Source of the DNA: Artocarpus heterophyllus
Taxonomy: Eukaryota; Streptophyta; Magnoliopsida; Rosales; Moraceae
Reading direction: 5' to 3'
Assembly: GCA_025403435.1 (NCBI GenBank)
Contig: CM046349.1
Coordinates: forward strand, 18,188,004 to 18,252,003
DNA length: 64,000 nucleotides
Of the stretch, positions 12,420-25,149 are shown piece by piece; positions within the stretch are counted from its first letter, which is position 1; every line of letters starts with the position of its first letter. Made by a program: the position numbers and the translations under genes. Under the pieces are notes generated by a model, which worked only from the letters and a program-made list of their open reading frames with translations, was not told the DNA's origin and did no database searches.

Positions 12420-13370
12420 CTGTTCTTGGAAAATTTTTGCATTTACATGATAATATAGTATTACTAGAGCAATAATTATTTCTTGACCGTTACTAGTCTG
12501 ACGAAGTTGTTGGTGAATTTTTGGCATTTATACAGTAATACAGTATTACTAGGTTAATATTATATTTTTTAGCCATCAATAGTCTGGTGAAGTCATTGAT
12601 GAATTTTTTTATCTACACAGTAATATAGTATTACCAGAATAATTACTGCATTTCCTAGTCACTTACTGTATTTCTTCATCACCGGTTGTTTGGCAAAGGC
12701 ATTGATGAGTTTTTTTATATTTATATGGTAAGAATACTATACTTTACAGTAGCCGGTGGTCCGATGAAGTGGTGATGATTTTTTAGATTTACAAGGTAAT
12801 ACAGTATTACCAGAGTAATACTGTATTTTTCGACCGCTAGCGGTCTGGTAATATCTCCAATGAATTTTTGTATTTACATGGTAAAATAATATTTCTAGAG
12901 TAATATTTAATTTTCCAATCGTTGATGGTCCAATGAAGTTGTCTATGAATTTTTTATATTTACACAATAATATAGTATTAACATACTATATTTCCCAAAC
13001 ACTACGCGATCTGAAATTTTTGTATTTACATGGTAATAAAATATTATTAGACCAATATTGTATTTCCTAGCCGTTGATGAATTTTGTTGTATTTGCATGT
13101 CAATACAGTATTACTAGAGTACTATTTATTTACATGGTAACATAGTATTACTAGTGTAATATTGTATCTCCCGACCAACTCCCGGTCTGGCGAAGTTGTC
13201 AATAGGTTTTTGTATTTACACGGTAATATGGTATTACTAGAGTAATATTATGTTTCCTGGCCTCCGACGGTCTAGTAAAGTCGCAAATGAATTTTTGTAT
13301 CTACACGATAATCTAGTATTACTAGAGTAATACTATATTTTTTGGCCGCCAATGGTGCTAACGAGGGAGG
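12420..13370. repeat. Minisatellite, about 12 units of roughly 85 bp
   Basis: Units recur with the order: AATTTTTGTATTTACA, TGGTAATA, CAGTATTAC-CAGA-GTAATACTG (best copy near 12805-12826), then TTTCC.GACCG and a GGTCTGGTGAAGT block. Unit length varies from about 50 to 105 bases through indels. Each good unit contains an inverted repeat built on GTATTAC/GTAATAC. The short minus-strand open frames here are by-products of the repeat. Confidence 0.85.
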
Positions 13371-13777
13371 AGGGTGAGAGATATAAATAAGAAAGTGGTA
13401 GGGCTATTTTAGGTTTTGGTTCTCAATTTCTTAGAGTATGTTATTTACTACATATTTTAAAACTATATGACATTATTTATTAAGTTTTAACCTAGATATG
13501 CTATTTTTTAAAAAATCTAAGTAGGGACATATGTAAGAGAAAATATTTAAATAGAATATGCAACGTAGATAAATTAAAAAGAAAAGTATTTTGATGATGC
13601 ACATAGAAAAGTAATTTAATGAGGTGAATATGAAAATATATAAGATATTATTGAGGGGAAGCTAGAAAGAAAGCACAAGGGTGAGGGGAAAAACAATTAA
13701 ATATTGACCATGTAAATGAAAAAGGAGGGAATAGAAAAACAAGCAGGAGAAAAGTAAAAGATAATAATAAGATGAAA

Positions 13778-13998
13778 AAAAGCAAAGGAAAAAGATGAGA
13801 AAAGCCAAAAAGAGAACGAAAAAGGAAAAAAAAATGGTAAAGAAAAAAAAAGATATTTATTTTGCAACAAACGGAACCTCGAATACGACGAAGAAGGATC
13901 TATGAAGAAACCCACATTAGAGAGAAAACTCTTGCAACTACAACTCAAGGGAATAAAACTTGTATCTGCCCAAAATGGAAGGTGATCATAATCCTTGA
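13778..13998. repeat. Dispersed repeat, copy B
   Basis: Second copy of the repeat at 1-236, with about 85-90 percent identity by eye. Sequence after the shared part differs between the copies. Confidence 0.75.
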
Positions 13999-15020
13999 CG
14001 AGTCTCGACCTAACATAAAGTGCAATGCATAACATGAAAGACATCCTAATCTATAAAACGACGGCTAGGCAAAATTATTTAAGACGAACAACAGTTTACA
14101 AAAATCACAAATAAACGACAACAAAGTAGTCTATGCGACAGTGACGGCTTCAAAAGAGTAGCCCCTGCATGAGGTAGTATCTAGTTCCTGCTAATCGGGA
14201 AAAAAAAAAAAAGAAAAGAAAAGTTACAAATTAAGTAAAAAAGCTTTAACAAAAGTAAATTAAAAACAAAAAAAAACACGTGCTTTTTGTGTTTTTTCCT
14301 TGCCATGTTGATTAATCTCCAAATTCTAAACACTGATCATCACAACTAGGTGTTTGTAAAGCCCCCACATGCTATAATAACAATAAAAAAATCGTTACAG
14401 TGTAAAACTTTCATATGCTACAGTAAAAACAATTCTAACCACATTGCTATAAATTGAATAACACTACGGATAAACTCTAATCTTAATTTTTGCACCAACT
14501 TGTGAGTTATGATTAGTTTATTGGTAGATGTAACTTATTGATGTGATAATCTTATAAACACTTGTCAATAAAAAGGACATATACAAGTTGGAATTAAAAT
14601 TGGCATTTCTATCACTATTCTTACAAATTTATTTTTTAGGTTTACACAATTTTCCTAATTAAAAACTCTAAAATAGGATGGATTGGATAATTAGTTACAA
14701 ACTTTAGAGGATTATTTTATCTTAGCTACTAGCGACTGCCAACAAGTGTCTCCATTCACAAATTTTCAGGACCATTTACTACATTATGATCTACTTATTT
14801 ATTTCATTCAAACACTGATATAAGCTATGAATTAGTTTCCTATAATAAACAATAGAGAAAAACACCTAGCATCACCAACACGGCCCATTACGCCATCTAA
14901 CCAATCTGTGATAGATTAATTAGATTATTTCTAAAGAATAATAGTATGCACCATGGAAATAATCATAGTATAAAAGAACAATGCGCAAATACTAGAACAG
15001 TACTACACCTTGCCCGCTAC
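13999..15020. other. Intergenic DNA downstream of the receptor kinase
   Basis: AT-rich, with several A-runs near 14200-14280. It probably includes the 3' untranslated region of the kinase gene just below 15021. No gene or repeat is recognised. Confidence 0.5.
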
Positions 15021-18000
15021 TTAGCCAGTTCCTCGCCCCCTACCCTCTTGGATCTCAGCACCCATATAAGCAGTTTTAACAAGTAGTAGCTCCTTGATAA
15101 CATCTCCCATATTCATCCTTTCTGTTGAGGTTTTGTCGGAACAAGCAATTCCTATCTTGAGGACTGAATGCAAGGCATTTTCAAGATTAGTGTTCAACAT
15201 CAGATGACGATTTTGTAAACTTTGGAAATCGATGTTGATTTCTTCAATACGATCAATCTCAATGTCACCATGTTCGCTTGCCGTTGGCCTTTCTTCGACT
15301 CGATTGGTTCCGATCAGAAGAGCTGAATCCACTACTTGAGCAATTCTTTCTGGCAATGACATTTTGACAAAATTATGGAGATTGAAATCATCTTTGAACA
15401 TTTCATCGGTTGGTCGCTTTCCTGTGAACATCTCCTATATACATCACCCTCTCTTGATCGTTCACCACCCATTACGTACTCTGTTAGCCATAAATATATT
15501 ATTAGTAAATAAATCTTGTAAAGTTTCTTTATCTATGTATTAATGGTTCGAATGCACACCAATTTTTTTATGTATTTGAAAATGTACGATTTCACTAATA
15601 TTCTAATTATGTAGTTCTTTCATGAACTATTATAATCTATTTTCCAAATTCTTTTATTCATCAAAGAAAACAAATTGTAGTAGCGGTAACCAAGAATCAA
15701 CAAGTAGCTGCAAAATGAATTCAGTAGACATAGTTGTAATGGATGGTCTAGAACAATTTAATTAAAATATCATCAATTACAATCCTGCACAATATTACAA
15801 ATGATTGATAAGAGAAATAATTTCAATTTTACCTGGGGCGATGTAGCCGATGGAACCTCTTATGCCAATGGAGCTGCTTTCGTATGAAGAAAATAGATGA
15901 GAAGGATCGCTGAGGAATCTTGCCAATCCAAAATCTCCAACACGAGCAGTCATTTCACCATCCAGAAGAATGTTACTTGGCTTTATGTCGGAGTGAACTA
16001 TTGGCACATGACAGTGATGGTGTAGGTAATCCAGAGCATTCGCCACATCAATAGCAATGTTTATTCGTTGTATAAGATTCAAATGCCTTGCTTGTTCCAA
16101 ACTCACTCCATGACTAGGATGCAACCACTCTTCTAGACTCCCATTGATCATAAACTCGTACACTAGAGCCTTGAAATCATTTCCCTGGAAATCAATGCTT
16201 GAGCATGCAGTCAAAAGTTTGACCAGGTTTCGATGCTTTATGTTCTTCAAGACTTTGCACTCTGCCATGAATCCTTTCAGTGCCCTTGATGTTTGTAGGC
16301 TTAATACTTTCACAGCAACCGCTAATCTTTTCTCGTGATTTAGTATCCCTTTGTACACACTCCCAAAATTTCCAATACCAATCAAATTCTCCGAAGAAAA
16401 GCCATCTGTTGCTTTGAAAAGATCTCTGTACGATACTTTGAAGAAAGAAATACCAAATGATGATCCCAAATTTAACATGACTTTTCCTTTCCTTGTCCAA
16501 CCAAAAAGCTTTAAGAACAGAGCAGTAAGCATTAATGCAACAAATCCACACACAATTAAGACAATTGGCTTTTGCTTACCAGATAGTCTGGTCTTTTTTT
16601 CCAAACTGAAGTGGCATTTGGGTAAATTTAGTTGAGGCATTCCTCCACAAAGCCTTGTATTTCCCATGATGGAAAGGCCGCTTGTGTTTGTGAAGATTCC
16701 TTGGGTAGGTATCTCACCTTCGAAATTATTAAATGATAAATTCAACTTTTGCAATGCGCGTAAACCTTTCAAAGAGCTTGGGATTTTGCCAGACAAGTTA
16801 TTGCGTGAAAGATCAATTTCTTCAATCCCCCTCGAAGAATCAAAGGACCGAGGAATGCTTCCTTGTAATAAATTTCCCTCCAAATACAAGAACTCCAAGC
16901 TTTCACAGCCACCAAGAGATTCTGGAATTTCACCATGCAACTTGTTCTCAGAAAGATCCAAATAACCAAGGTTAAACAGTTTACCCACTTCCTTTGGGAT
17001 AAAACCAGTAAAATAGTTATGGGACAATTCTATAACAGTTGAATCAGATAGCAAAGCAAACACCGCTTCTGGAATAGGACCACTCAGATTGTTAAGTGAA
17101 AGATACAATATCCTTAAATTGCCACATCCTCCGATACTTGGCGGTAACCTTCCTTGTATGTTGTTTGACATGAGAGATAAAATATTTAGTGATGTTAAAT
17201 TTCCTAAAGAAGAGAACATGGTTCCTGAGAGCTTATTTGTGTCTAAAGAAAGTACATTTAACTTCTGTAGTTTGCCTATTGAGCTTGGTATAGGACCAGC
17301 CAATAGATTTTTTTCAAAACCTAGGGCCTCCAAGTTGACAAGATTTCCAATTCCAAGTGGAATACTTCCTCTAATACGATTCCTTCCAAAGGTCATATAC
17401 CAAAGATTTGTTGAGAAGTTGCTTATTTGTTTAGGGAGTAATCCTCCAAAATTATTGTCATTAATTGCTAAAACTTCTAAATTTGTGCAGTTGACTACAG
17501 AAAAGAGAAAATTCAGGTCATTGTCACTGCCGTATCCAAGGTTATTCTCATCGACCTCTAGTTTTTTCAAGTTGGGCAAGTTTGAAAAATCAGGCACTCT
17601 TCCGATATGGCGATTAATAGAGATTACAAAATCGACTAGTTTTGAGGCATTGGAAATAAGAGGAACTGGTCCAGTAAATTGGTTCGTGTGAGTCCAAAAG
17701 ACTTCAAGGTTTGGGAGTATTAAGTGACCCAAGTTACGAGGAAGATTTCCTTGAAGTCGGTTTGAGTGAACTGAAAATTTCCGAAGAGATGAGAGATTGT
17801 ATATTGAGGGAGGGATTGTACCGGTTAAATTGTTTCCACCGAGCGAAAGGTAGCCTAATATTTTTAACTGACCTAACGTGTATGGAATACTTCCATGCAA
17901 ATTGTTGGATCCAACGGAGAAAATCTGAAGAGAATTAGTTAGATTTCCGATGGAACTCGGAATTTCACCATCTAAATTATTTGAGCGAAATTCAAGCAGC

Positions 18001-18524
18001 TTAAGATTGGATAATGAACAAATACCTTTAGGAATTTCTCCAGTAAGATCGTTGTTAGATAGAACAAGATATTCAAGGTTGGAGCAACCTAAAATGTTGA
18101 TTGGAATCTTGCCACTGAAGGAATTGTTGTGGAGGAATAACCATTGAAGCCGAAACAAATGGCCAATTTCTTCTGGGATTTCATGGCTGAAGCTATTATT
18201 TTGAAGGTATAATCCTCCCATAAAGCTCAAGTTTCCAATATGAGGAGATAGATAGCCCCCAAGCTGACTTGAATTGAGTTTCAACTGAGCAACCCTGCGG
18301 TGTCGACGGCCACATGTAATGCCTTGCCACTCACAGAAATGTAGAGAGTCATTCCAAGAATTCAGAACTCCAAGAGGATCCGTAACTTTTGCCTTGAATT
18401 CAAGCAAGGAGAGCCTATCTGTGACGTTTCCTTCATGTCTTGAGAAGGCTGAAGTGAAGAGAAAGAAGTGAATGAAAAGACACCAGAGCATGGCAGAAAG
18501 TTTCATGATTTGGCAACAAAGCAA
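15021..18524 (-). pseudogene. LRR receptor-like kinase (subfamily XII type), frameshifted in the kinase domain
   Basis: Exon 1 runs 18524-15833 and exon 2 runs 15480-15021, with a GT-AG intron between. The first ATG is at 18524, but the in-frame ATG at 18506 gives a better signal peptide (MKLSAMLWCLFIHFFLFTSA). Then come an LRR N-terminal cap with CEWQGITC, about 22 leucine-rich repeats, a membrane segment (PIVLIVCGFVALMLTALFL) and a Ser/Thr kinase domain. The kinase has the glycine loop GIGNFGSVYKG, the lysine in AVKVL, the loop HSDIKPSN (non-RD) and DFGLA. Such proteins sense microbial peptides at the cell surface in relatives such as Xa21, FLS2 and EFR; the ligand here is unknown. Exon 2 reads EYVMGGERSREGDVY and then loses frame at 15434/15435, where the family's SYGILLLE block is missing (about 19 bases). 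Downstream MFTGKRPTDEM and the rest of the C-lobe remain open in the other frame. The kinase is therefore truncated in subdomain IX and probably inactive. Confidence 0.85.
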
Positions 18525-18700
18525 GAACAGAGATGAGTTAAGGAAATAGAGTTCTAAGGTGATTGAGTGCAGAATGAGTACATCAAGGATTTAGAAAGCT
18601 TAAAAGCCAAGAAGAACGCATGATCTGCTCACTTGGTGTGAAGCTCACGTAAGTGATCAGGATTTTGAAAGAAAGTTGGATGGTAGTGGCTAGTTGTGTT
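18525..18700 (-). promoter_or_regulatory. 5' leader/promoter region of the receptor kinase, duplicated elsewhere
   Basis: This is the region directly upstream of the kinase start. The stretch 18570-18695 has a close copy at 55637-55761 (shared blocks CAAGGATTTAGAAAGCTTAA and GAACGCATGATCT, the first with no kinase beside it). It may therefore mark an old duplication of the gene's 5' end. Confidence 0.6.
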
Positions 18701-19029
18701 GTCTCTTTTTTTTTTTTTTTGAAATAAAGATCTTTTTTAAGAAATTACAAATAAGAATTTTATTGAACAAAAAAAACTTAAAACATAACTGTCTCACTAA
18801 TAATTTCTTTTATATATACACTTGTCCAACTGAATAATTGTTTTAACAATTAATGCACCAGAACGCTTTTCCTCGGCAGGTTTGCAGTAAAAAAACTCAG
18901 TATTACATATACAAATTTTCAAATTGAAGACATTATGAAGTTAGATTAATCTCTTCCAATAAACACTTTGACCTTGTTATAAAAAAAAAAAAGATGAATG
19001 GAGAAAAAAATAAGCCCAACATCTAAAGG
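18701..19029. other. Intergenic DNA between the kinase and the CACTA terminus
   Basis: AT-rich with a T-run near 18706-18720. No gene or repeat is recognised. Confidence 0.5.
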
Positions 19030-19035
19030 CACCAC

Positions 19036-21040
19036 TGTTGGAAACAAAGTGCGTAGCGGAATTTTAAAATTTTTCATCAGAGTATTTTCCAAAACACAAG
19101 TTTGACATGTTATATGTATAAATTAAACAGATCTTACTAACCTCAGTGTGCCGAAGAACCTCCGCAACCTGTGTAGAGAAGTAACGTTCCAGAAGAGCCT
19201 CAACCAACTGGTCTTCTTTGCTATTCTCTATCCACAACCGGAGTGAGTGTGGGCTCACACGTACAGCTCTTCCATCAGTGACTCTCCTTCCAACCAATAG
19301 AGAGAACCCAAAGCTAGTGTTCGTGATTTGTGAACAAAAGCTCTCAGGGAGTTTTCAGATGCTCACTAGAAGAGTATCACTCTTAATCTCTCAAATTGAT
19401 CTGAGTAAATCATTAGACTCACTCCCTTTTTATACCTATTGGTCCTTGGGGTCAGTCCATATCAGATTAGGTCTCAAAAATCGAAACATAATCAAGTTCG
19501 GATCAATATCTGATAAGATACGCGTGAAAAACGCGTAATCTTAACTGTCGCGGTCGGCATGCCGAACTGTGTGATAGGCAGGCCGAACTGGCCAGTTCGG
19601 CAGGCCGAACTTTCTGATAGGCAGGCCGAACTGCCGAGAAAAAATCTCCACGAATCTTTTATTTTCCACCCGAGATTCTAAAGGATAAAGTCTCAGTTTT
19701 GATTCAAATAGCCCAATAGAAAAGATATCTGATCAAAACAAACTTTATCAAGATAATCTCTAAGAAAATAAATCAATTCACAATAATTCTACAAGTTTAT
19801 CTTGTTCTAATTGTCCAAAATTAAAACAACCGATAATCAGACAAGAATTATCCGAACGCCATAATTCAACAAGTTCATCTTGAACTAATTTCTTACATAA
19901 TTAATTCAACCGATAAACAGACATGAATTATTTGATTCTTATAAATTTTAAACCAATATGATAAATCCGACATAAGTCACCAATTATTGGAAAAGCACGT
20001 CGTGTCGTTACAGGATTTTGTGAGCTAGCAAAGGGGACCAAAATGGACCTATAAAGTTCAAGCTCATGATAATTATGAAACCTAATATCCCAGATATACA
20101 TTTCACAATTATCAACTCCAACGCTACTCCACTAAAAGCTTGGAGCTGCACTCTCAAACTTTATAGAATTACGAAGCTCGTGTAGCTAAGTCTCCATGAC
20201 ATATCATAGTGTATCGCATCCCCATATGATCATCCATAACCGGCTTAAGGACAAGTTCTGTCTTACCTTCCCGATTATTTTTATCTTACGTTCCATTGTC
20301 TCACCATTAGAAAACTTACCATCCAAAGATAGTATACCATTCGGTTACACCTATGTATCCAAATGGTTGAGCGCTCCAGTTTTTCAATTACAGGACAACG
20401 CATATAAGAGGATATCATTACTCCTAAAGAGGAGCTATGGATTCCATATCTATGAATAACAAGTCTACGCTACCAAGAGTCATGCCTCCAACGTACCGGC
20501 ATGCATGCCACTATAGAGATGTAGGAGTCACCCATTGGTACATCAAAAGACACAAGTCGAGACAACGGGCCCATTATTCATCTCAGGATTAAGATACAAT
20601 ACAAATGATTGTCTAAAGTGAATCGATTTGCCAAGACAGAATTATTAATCCAAATCAATTCACTTTATGTCCCAATCCAACACATCGTCACCTATGACAA
20701 CGCGCCAATGTTTCTATTCACGGAGTCCAACTCCGATGGCCAAGACAACATAACAATCTTTACACGAATAAAGCGCCCAACTTTATTCCCTCGATTGCGG
20801 ATCATATATTTTAGACCATCACCTTAAGAGTCGTGTCTACCGCATAATCATCCCATCATATGCCCAACTCTTAAGGTTTAGACTGACAGTCTCAGACTAC
20901 TGTTTGCTTATCATACATTCAACAAATATGAACGTAAAGAGGACAATATTTGGTATATATAATTGAATACATTCTTTATTGATAAAAATGTCTCCAAAAA
21001 CGTATTACATTTTTACTCCTTAGGCCATACATGTCTAACA
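19036..21040 (-). repeat. 3' LTR of the Copia element
   Basis: It is 2005 bp and nearly identical to 26670-28702. I count about 30 substitutions by eye plus a deletion of about 25 bases (present in the other LTR near 28382-28407). Both LTRs carry the same inverted-repeat array. A 77-codon open frame at 19064-19297 recurs in the other LTR but not in the diverged solo copies. Confidence 0.93.
19548..19638. repeat. TTCGGC/GCCGAA inverted-repeat array 2
   Basis: About four units in 90 bases: TCGGCATGCCGAAC, AGGCAGGCCGAAC, TTCGGCAGGCCGAAC and AGGCAGGCCGAACTGCCG. The left edge reads CGCGGTCGG. Confidence 0.85.
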
Positions 21041-21055
21041 ATCTTCCACTTGCAC
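21041..21055 (-). other. Polypurine tract of the Copia element
   Basis: On the minus strand GTGCAAGTGGAAGAT ends directly beside the 3' LTR. This is the usual plant Copia plus-strand primer sequence. Confidence 0.8.
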
Positions 21056-24000
21056 TAAGTGAGTAAATACAGCAAATTTCGTATCCCCAAAGCTTCCACA
21101 TGCCTCTCGAAGACTCTCCCAGTAAGTGTCTTCGTGAATGGATTAGCTAAATTGTCCTCTGACGCGATCTTGCATACTGTGACATGCCCGCTCTCAACGA
21201 AGTCCTTTATCACATGATACTTTCGATCAATATGCTTACTCTTCTTGTGAAATCTTGGTTCCTTAGCATTAGCTACCGCCGCACTATTATCACAGTACAG
21301 TGATACCGCTTTATCCATACCAGGAACTACCTCAAGATCCCCAAGGAACTTGCGGAGCCACACTGCTTCTTTCGAAGCATCACTAGCCGCCACATACTCA
21401 GCCTCCATCGTTGAATCCGAAGTGCAATCTTGCTTCGCACTTCTCCAACTGATGGCACCGCCACCCAGAGTAAACACAAACCCCGATGTCGATTTCCTAG
21501 AATCCAGGCAGGATTGAAAATCCGAATCAGTGTATCCTAGAGGAGTTAAATCCTCACCCGAATACACAAGCATATACCCTCGAGTCCTTCTTAGGTACTT
21601 GAAAATATGCTTTACCGCAACCCAATGGTTCGGTCCTTGATCCGCCTGAAATCGACTCACAATCCCGACCGCATAGCTAATATCCGGTCGAGTGCAAAGC
21701 ATGGCATACATGAGACTACCCACTGCCGAAGCATAAGGTACCTTCTTCATGTATTCTCTTTCTTCATAAGACTTTGGAGAGTCTTTCTTAGAAAGAGTAA
21801 TTCCAGACCTAGATGGTTGCCCACCTTTCTTGGAATCCTGCATTGCAAACCTCCTGAGAATTTTATCTATGTAGCTGGCCTGTGACAAAGCTATCATTTT
21901 GTTCTTCCTATCCCGAAAGATCTGGATACCGAGAACAAAATTAGCCTCACCCAAGTCCTTCATGTCAAACTGCTTGGTCAATCATAATTTGACCGATGAC
22001 AACGCCCCAACGTCATTGCCAATTAGCAGAATGTCATCTACATAGAGTAGTAGAAAAACCACCTTCCCATTCTTAATGTGTTTGTAAACACATGGTTCAT
22101 CTACATTTTGTGAGAACCCATAAGTCTTGATCACTTGATCAAATCTTATGTTCCAAGAACGAGAAGCCTGCTTAAGTCCATAAATTGACTTTAGCAGCTT
22201 ACAAACCTTACCCTCTTGACCCGTGACCTTGAACCCGTCTGGTTGTTCCATATAAATGGACTCATCAAGATAGCCATTCAGAAAAGCCGTCTTGACATCC
22301 ATCTGCCAAATCTCGTAGTCAAGAGCGGCAGCTATGGACAAGAGAATCCGGATGGACTTAAGCATGGCTACAGGCGAAAAGGTTTCCTCATAATCGATTC
22401 CTTCCTTTTGCGTATAACCCTTAGCTACCTAGTCTAGCCTTAAAGGTTTCGACCTTTCCATCCACTCCTCTTTTCCTCTTGTAGATCCACTTACTCCCTA
22501 TGGGTTTTACCCCTTCGGGAAGATCCACAAGCTCCCAGACCCGATTAGTCTCCATAGACTTCATCTCAATGTTCATGGCCTCTGTCCAGAGTCTTGAATC
22601 AACATCCTCCATAGCTTCTGCGTAAGTATAAGGATCCCTGTCATGTTCATCCGGTTCTGCCAAAAAGACCTCCCCATTGAACATATACCTCTCAGGTTGA
22701 CGCCCGATCCTCCCACTACGCCGAAGCCCCTGAGGTTGTTGTTCAGGTTTGTTTGGTTTTTCTACACCGATCGGAATGGTTTCGTTCGGAACCTGCGGAG
22801 TAAACAGATCACCCCTCAACTCCTCAAGCACCACTTTGCTTTGAGGTTTAAAGTCGTTCATGTAACTCTCCTCAAGGAAAGTTGCATTAGTTGAAACCAC
22901 GACTTTATTTTCCTTTGGGTTATAAAAATAACCCCCTTTAGTCCCTTTTGGATATCCTACAAACACGCAAACTTCTGAACGTGCTTCCAACTTATTCAGA
23001 TCCTTAAACAGGACATGAGCTGGACATCCCCATATGCGAATATGGTTTAAGGATGTCTTCCGTCTTGTCCACAACTCGTGAGGAGTTTTAGGGACCGATT
23101 TTGAAGGCACATTGTTCAAAAGATAACATGCGGTTTGTAGTGCATATCCCCAAAAGGATAAAGGCAATGATGAATAACTCATCATGGACCGAATAATGTC
23201 CAACAAAGTCCTATTCCTTCTCTCTGCTACGCCTTTCTGCTGCGGAGTGCCCGGCGCAGTCAAATGGGATAAAATCCCATTCTCTACCAAGTGTCCCAAG
23301 AACTCATAAGAAAGGTATTCCCCACCTCGATCAGATCGAAGTGTCTTTATGGGTCTACCTAATTGCTTTTCCACTTCAGCCCGAAACTCCCTGAACTTAT
23401 CATAAGTTTCGCTTTTGTGGTGCATTAGGTACACATACCCATATCTTGAGTAATCGTCAATAAAAGTAACGAAGTACTCATACCCTCCTCGTGCCCGGAT
23501 GTTCATCGGTCCGCAAACATCACTATGCACAAGTTCTAGAACCCCTTCGGCCCTATTGCCCTTAGACCCGTATGGTCTTTTGGTCATTTTACCCTCCAAA
23601 CAAGACTCACATTGAGGTATAGATTCCACCTTTAAGTGACTTAAAGGTCCATCCCTTACCAACCTTTGAATCCTATTTAGGTTAATATGGCCAAGGCGCA
23701 AATGCCAAAGATAAGTCTTATTAGAGTGAGAAGTTTTAAGTCTTTTTGAGTCATTATCATTTATCTCAGCATTAAGCAATAGGTCCATCTTAGGTTTGAT
23801 AAAATATAGATTATTTTGCATCCATCCAGAACAGATAAAAGATTTGTTTTTACGAATCACCACTTTTTCATTAAAAGATACCACGTAGGAGTCTTTAAAT
23901 AAAGAAGATACAGAAATTAAATTCCTTTTAAATTTAGGAACATAAAAACAATCTCGCAAAATTAAACTCCTATAATTATCAAAATAAAGATGGACATCTC

Positions 24001-25009
24001 CCACTGCTTCCGCTGAGACCAAGGATCCATCGCCCATCCGAAGCGTTAAGTCTTCACGAAGTAGACTTCTCGTTTCTTTGAATCCCTGCAGAGAAACACA
24101 AACATGATTAGTTGCACCGGAATCTATGACCCAAATGTCACTGGATTCCTCAACCAAACAAGTTTCTAAATATAGAAGATCACACCTACCTCCCTTGGAA
24201 AGGAAGTCCTTGCAATGCTTCTTTATATGCCCGACCTTACCACAAAAGAAGCACTTAAGCTTCTTTGGGTTCTTCTTCTTCTTCTTCTTGCTCTTGGTAG
24301 CAATAGGAATAGAAGACTTCCCACTTTTGGCCCGTTGCTTCTTTCCATTCCCAGAGTTAGGATTGGAACCAGAAGCAGCTACCATATTGGCCTCTCCACC
24401 AGCAGGAGACTCCCTGATCAGCAGTTCAAACTCTTGTAACTGTTTCATCAGTTCTGTCAAGGTCATATCCCGTCTATTGCTTAGATTAAAAGTAGCTCTA
24501 AACGGAATAAATTCCTTAGACAGAGTCTCAAAGACCATAGTCATCTGAGTTTCAGCATCGATGTCGGCTCCATTGGTTTGAGCCTCAGCGAGGTAACCCA
24601 TGACCAACATCATGTGCTCCTTTACAGATGTCCCCGGTCTCTGTCTACAGTTTAAGAGTTTTCGAAGCGCCCCTTGCCGCTTTGTTATGGCCTGGCCTCC
24701 AAACATGTCCTCAAGATTATCCAAGATCTACTTCGCAGTCTCATAATCCTGATGTTGAGCCTGCAGCATGTTATTCATGCTAGCCATAACATAGCAGCGG
24801 GCCTGATCATTAGCATCTTTCCAGTGGTCATACGCTTGGAATTGCTCATTACTTGAGTCTCCCGTAGGCTCGGGAGGACAAGGAGTTGTCAGAACATATT
24901 TCAGTTTCTCAAAGGAAAGGACGATGTCCAGGTTCCGTTTCCAATCATTATAGTTCTCACCGGTTAATTGGTTTTTGTCAAGTATCGATGATAAAGCGTT
25001 TTTAGACAT
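21055..25009 (-). pseudogene. Copia gag-pol polyprotein with three lesions
   Basis: The start MSKNALSSILDKN is at 25009. In order, the minus strand encodes a gag region, a zinc knuckle ([14 protein letters not shown]), protease ([12 protein letters not shown]), the gag-pre-integrase block (LWHLRLGH), an integrase core with D, D and E in HSD, SDRGGEY and VAERRN, RT ([25 protein letters not shown]) and RNase H (YTDSDF, MEAEYVAAS, LYCDNSAA, HIDRKYH). Three breaks interrupt it: TAG at 24728-24730 in gag, an extra base at about 22428-22429 just before RT, and TGA at 21982-21984 inside RT, where relatives commonly have Trp. All other sequence remains in frame, so decay is recent. The product would act in virus-like particles in the cytoplasm if intact. 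It is close to the Tork/Angela/TAR side of Copia, but I did not resolve the lineage. Confidence 0.93.
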
Positions 25010-25149
25010 TTTCAATCTACAATAAAGAGTCATATACCAAACATAAGCAAACATATATAATAATTTAGTAAGATAACACAATCATGTAAAATCATACAAA
25101 TGTGTTTATGTGTCAAAACCTTGAAAATATCACAACCTTACAACGATAA

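Noticed and set aside
17089..17691. 200-codon open frame on the plus strand
   Set aside because: It lies opposite the leucine-rich repeats of the receptor kinase and mirrors that repeat structure.
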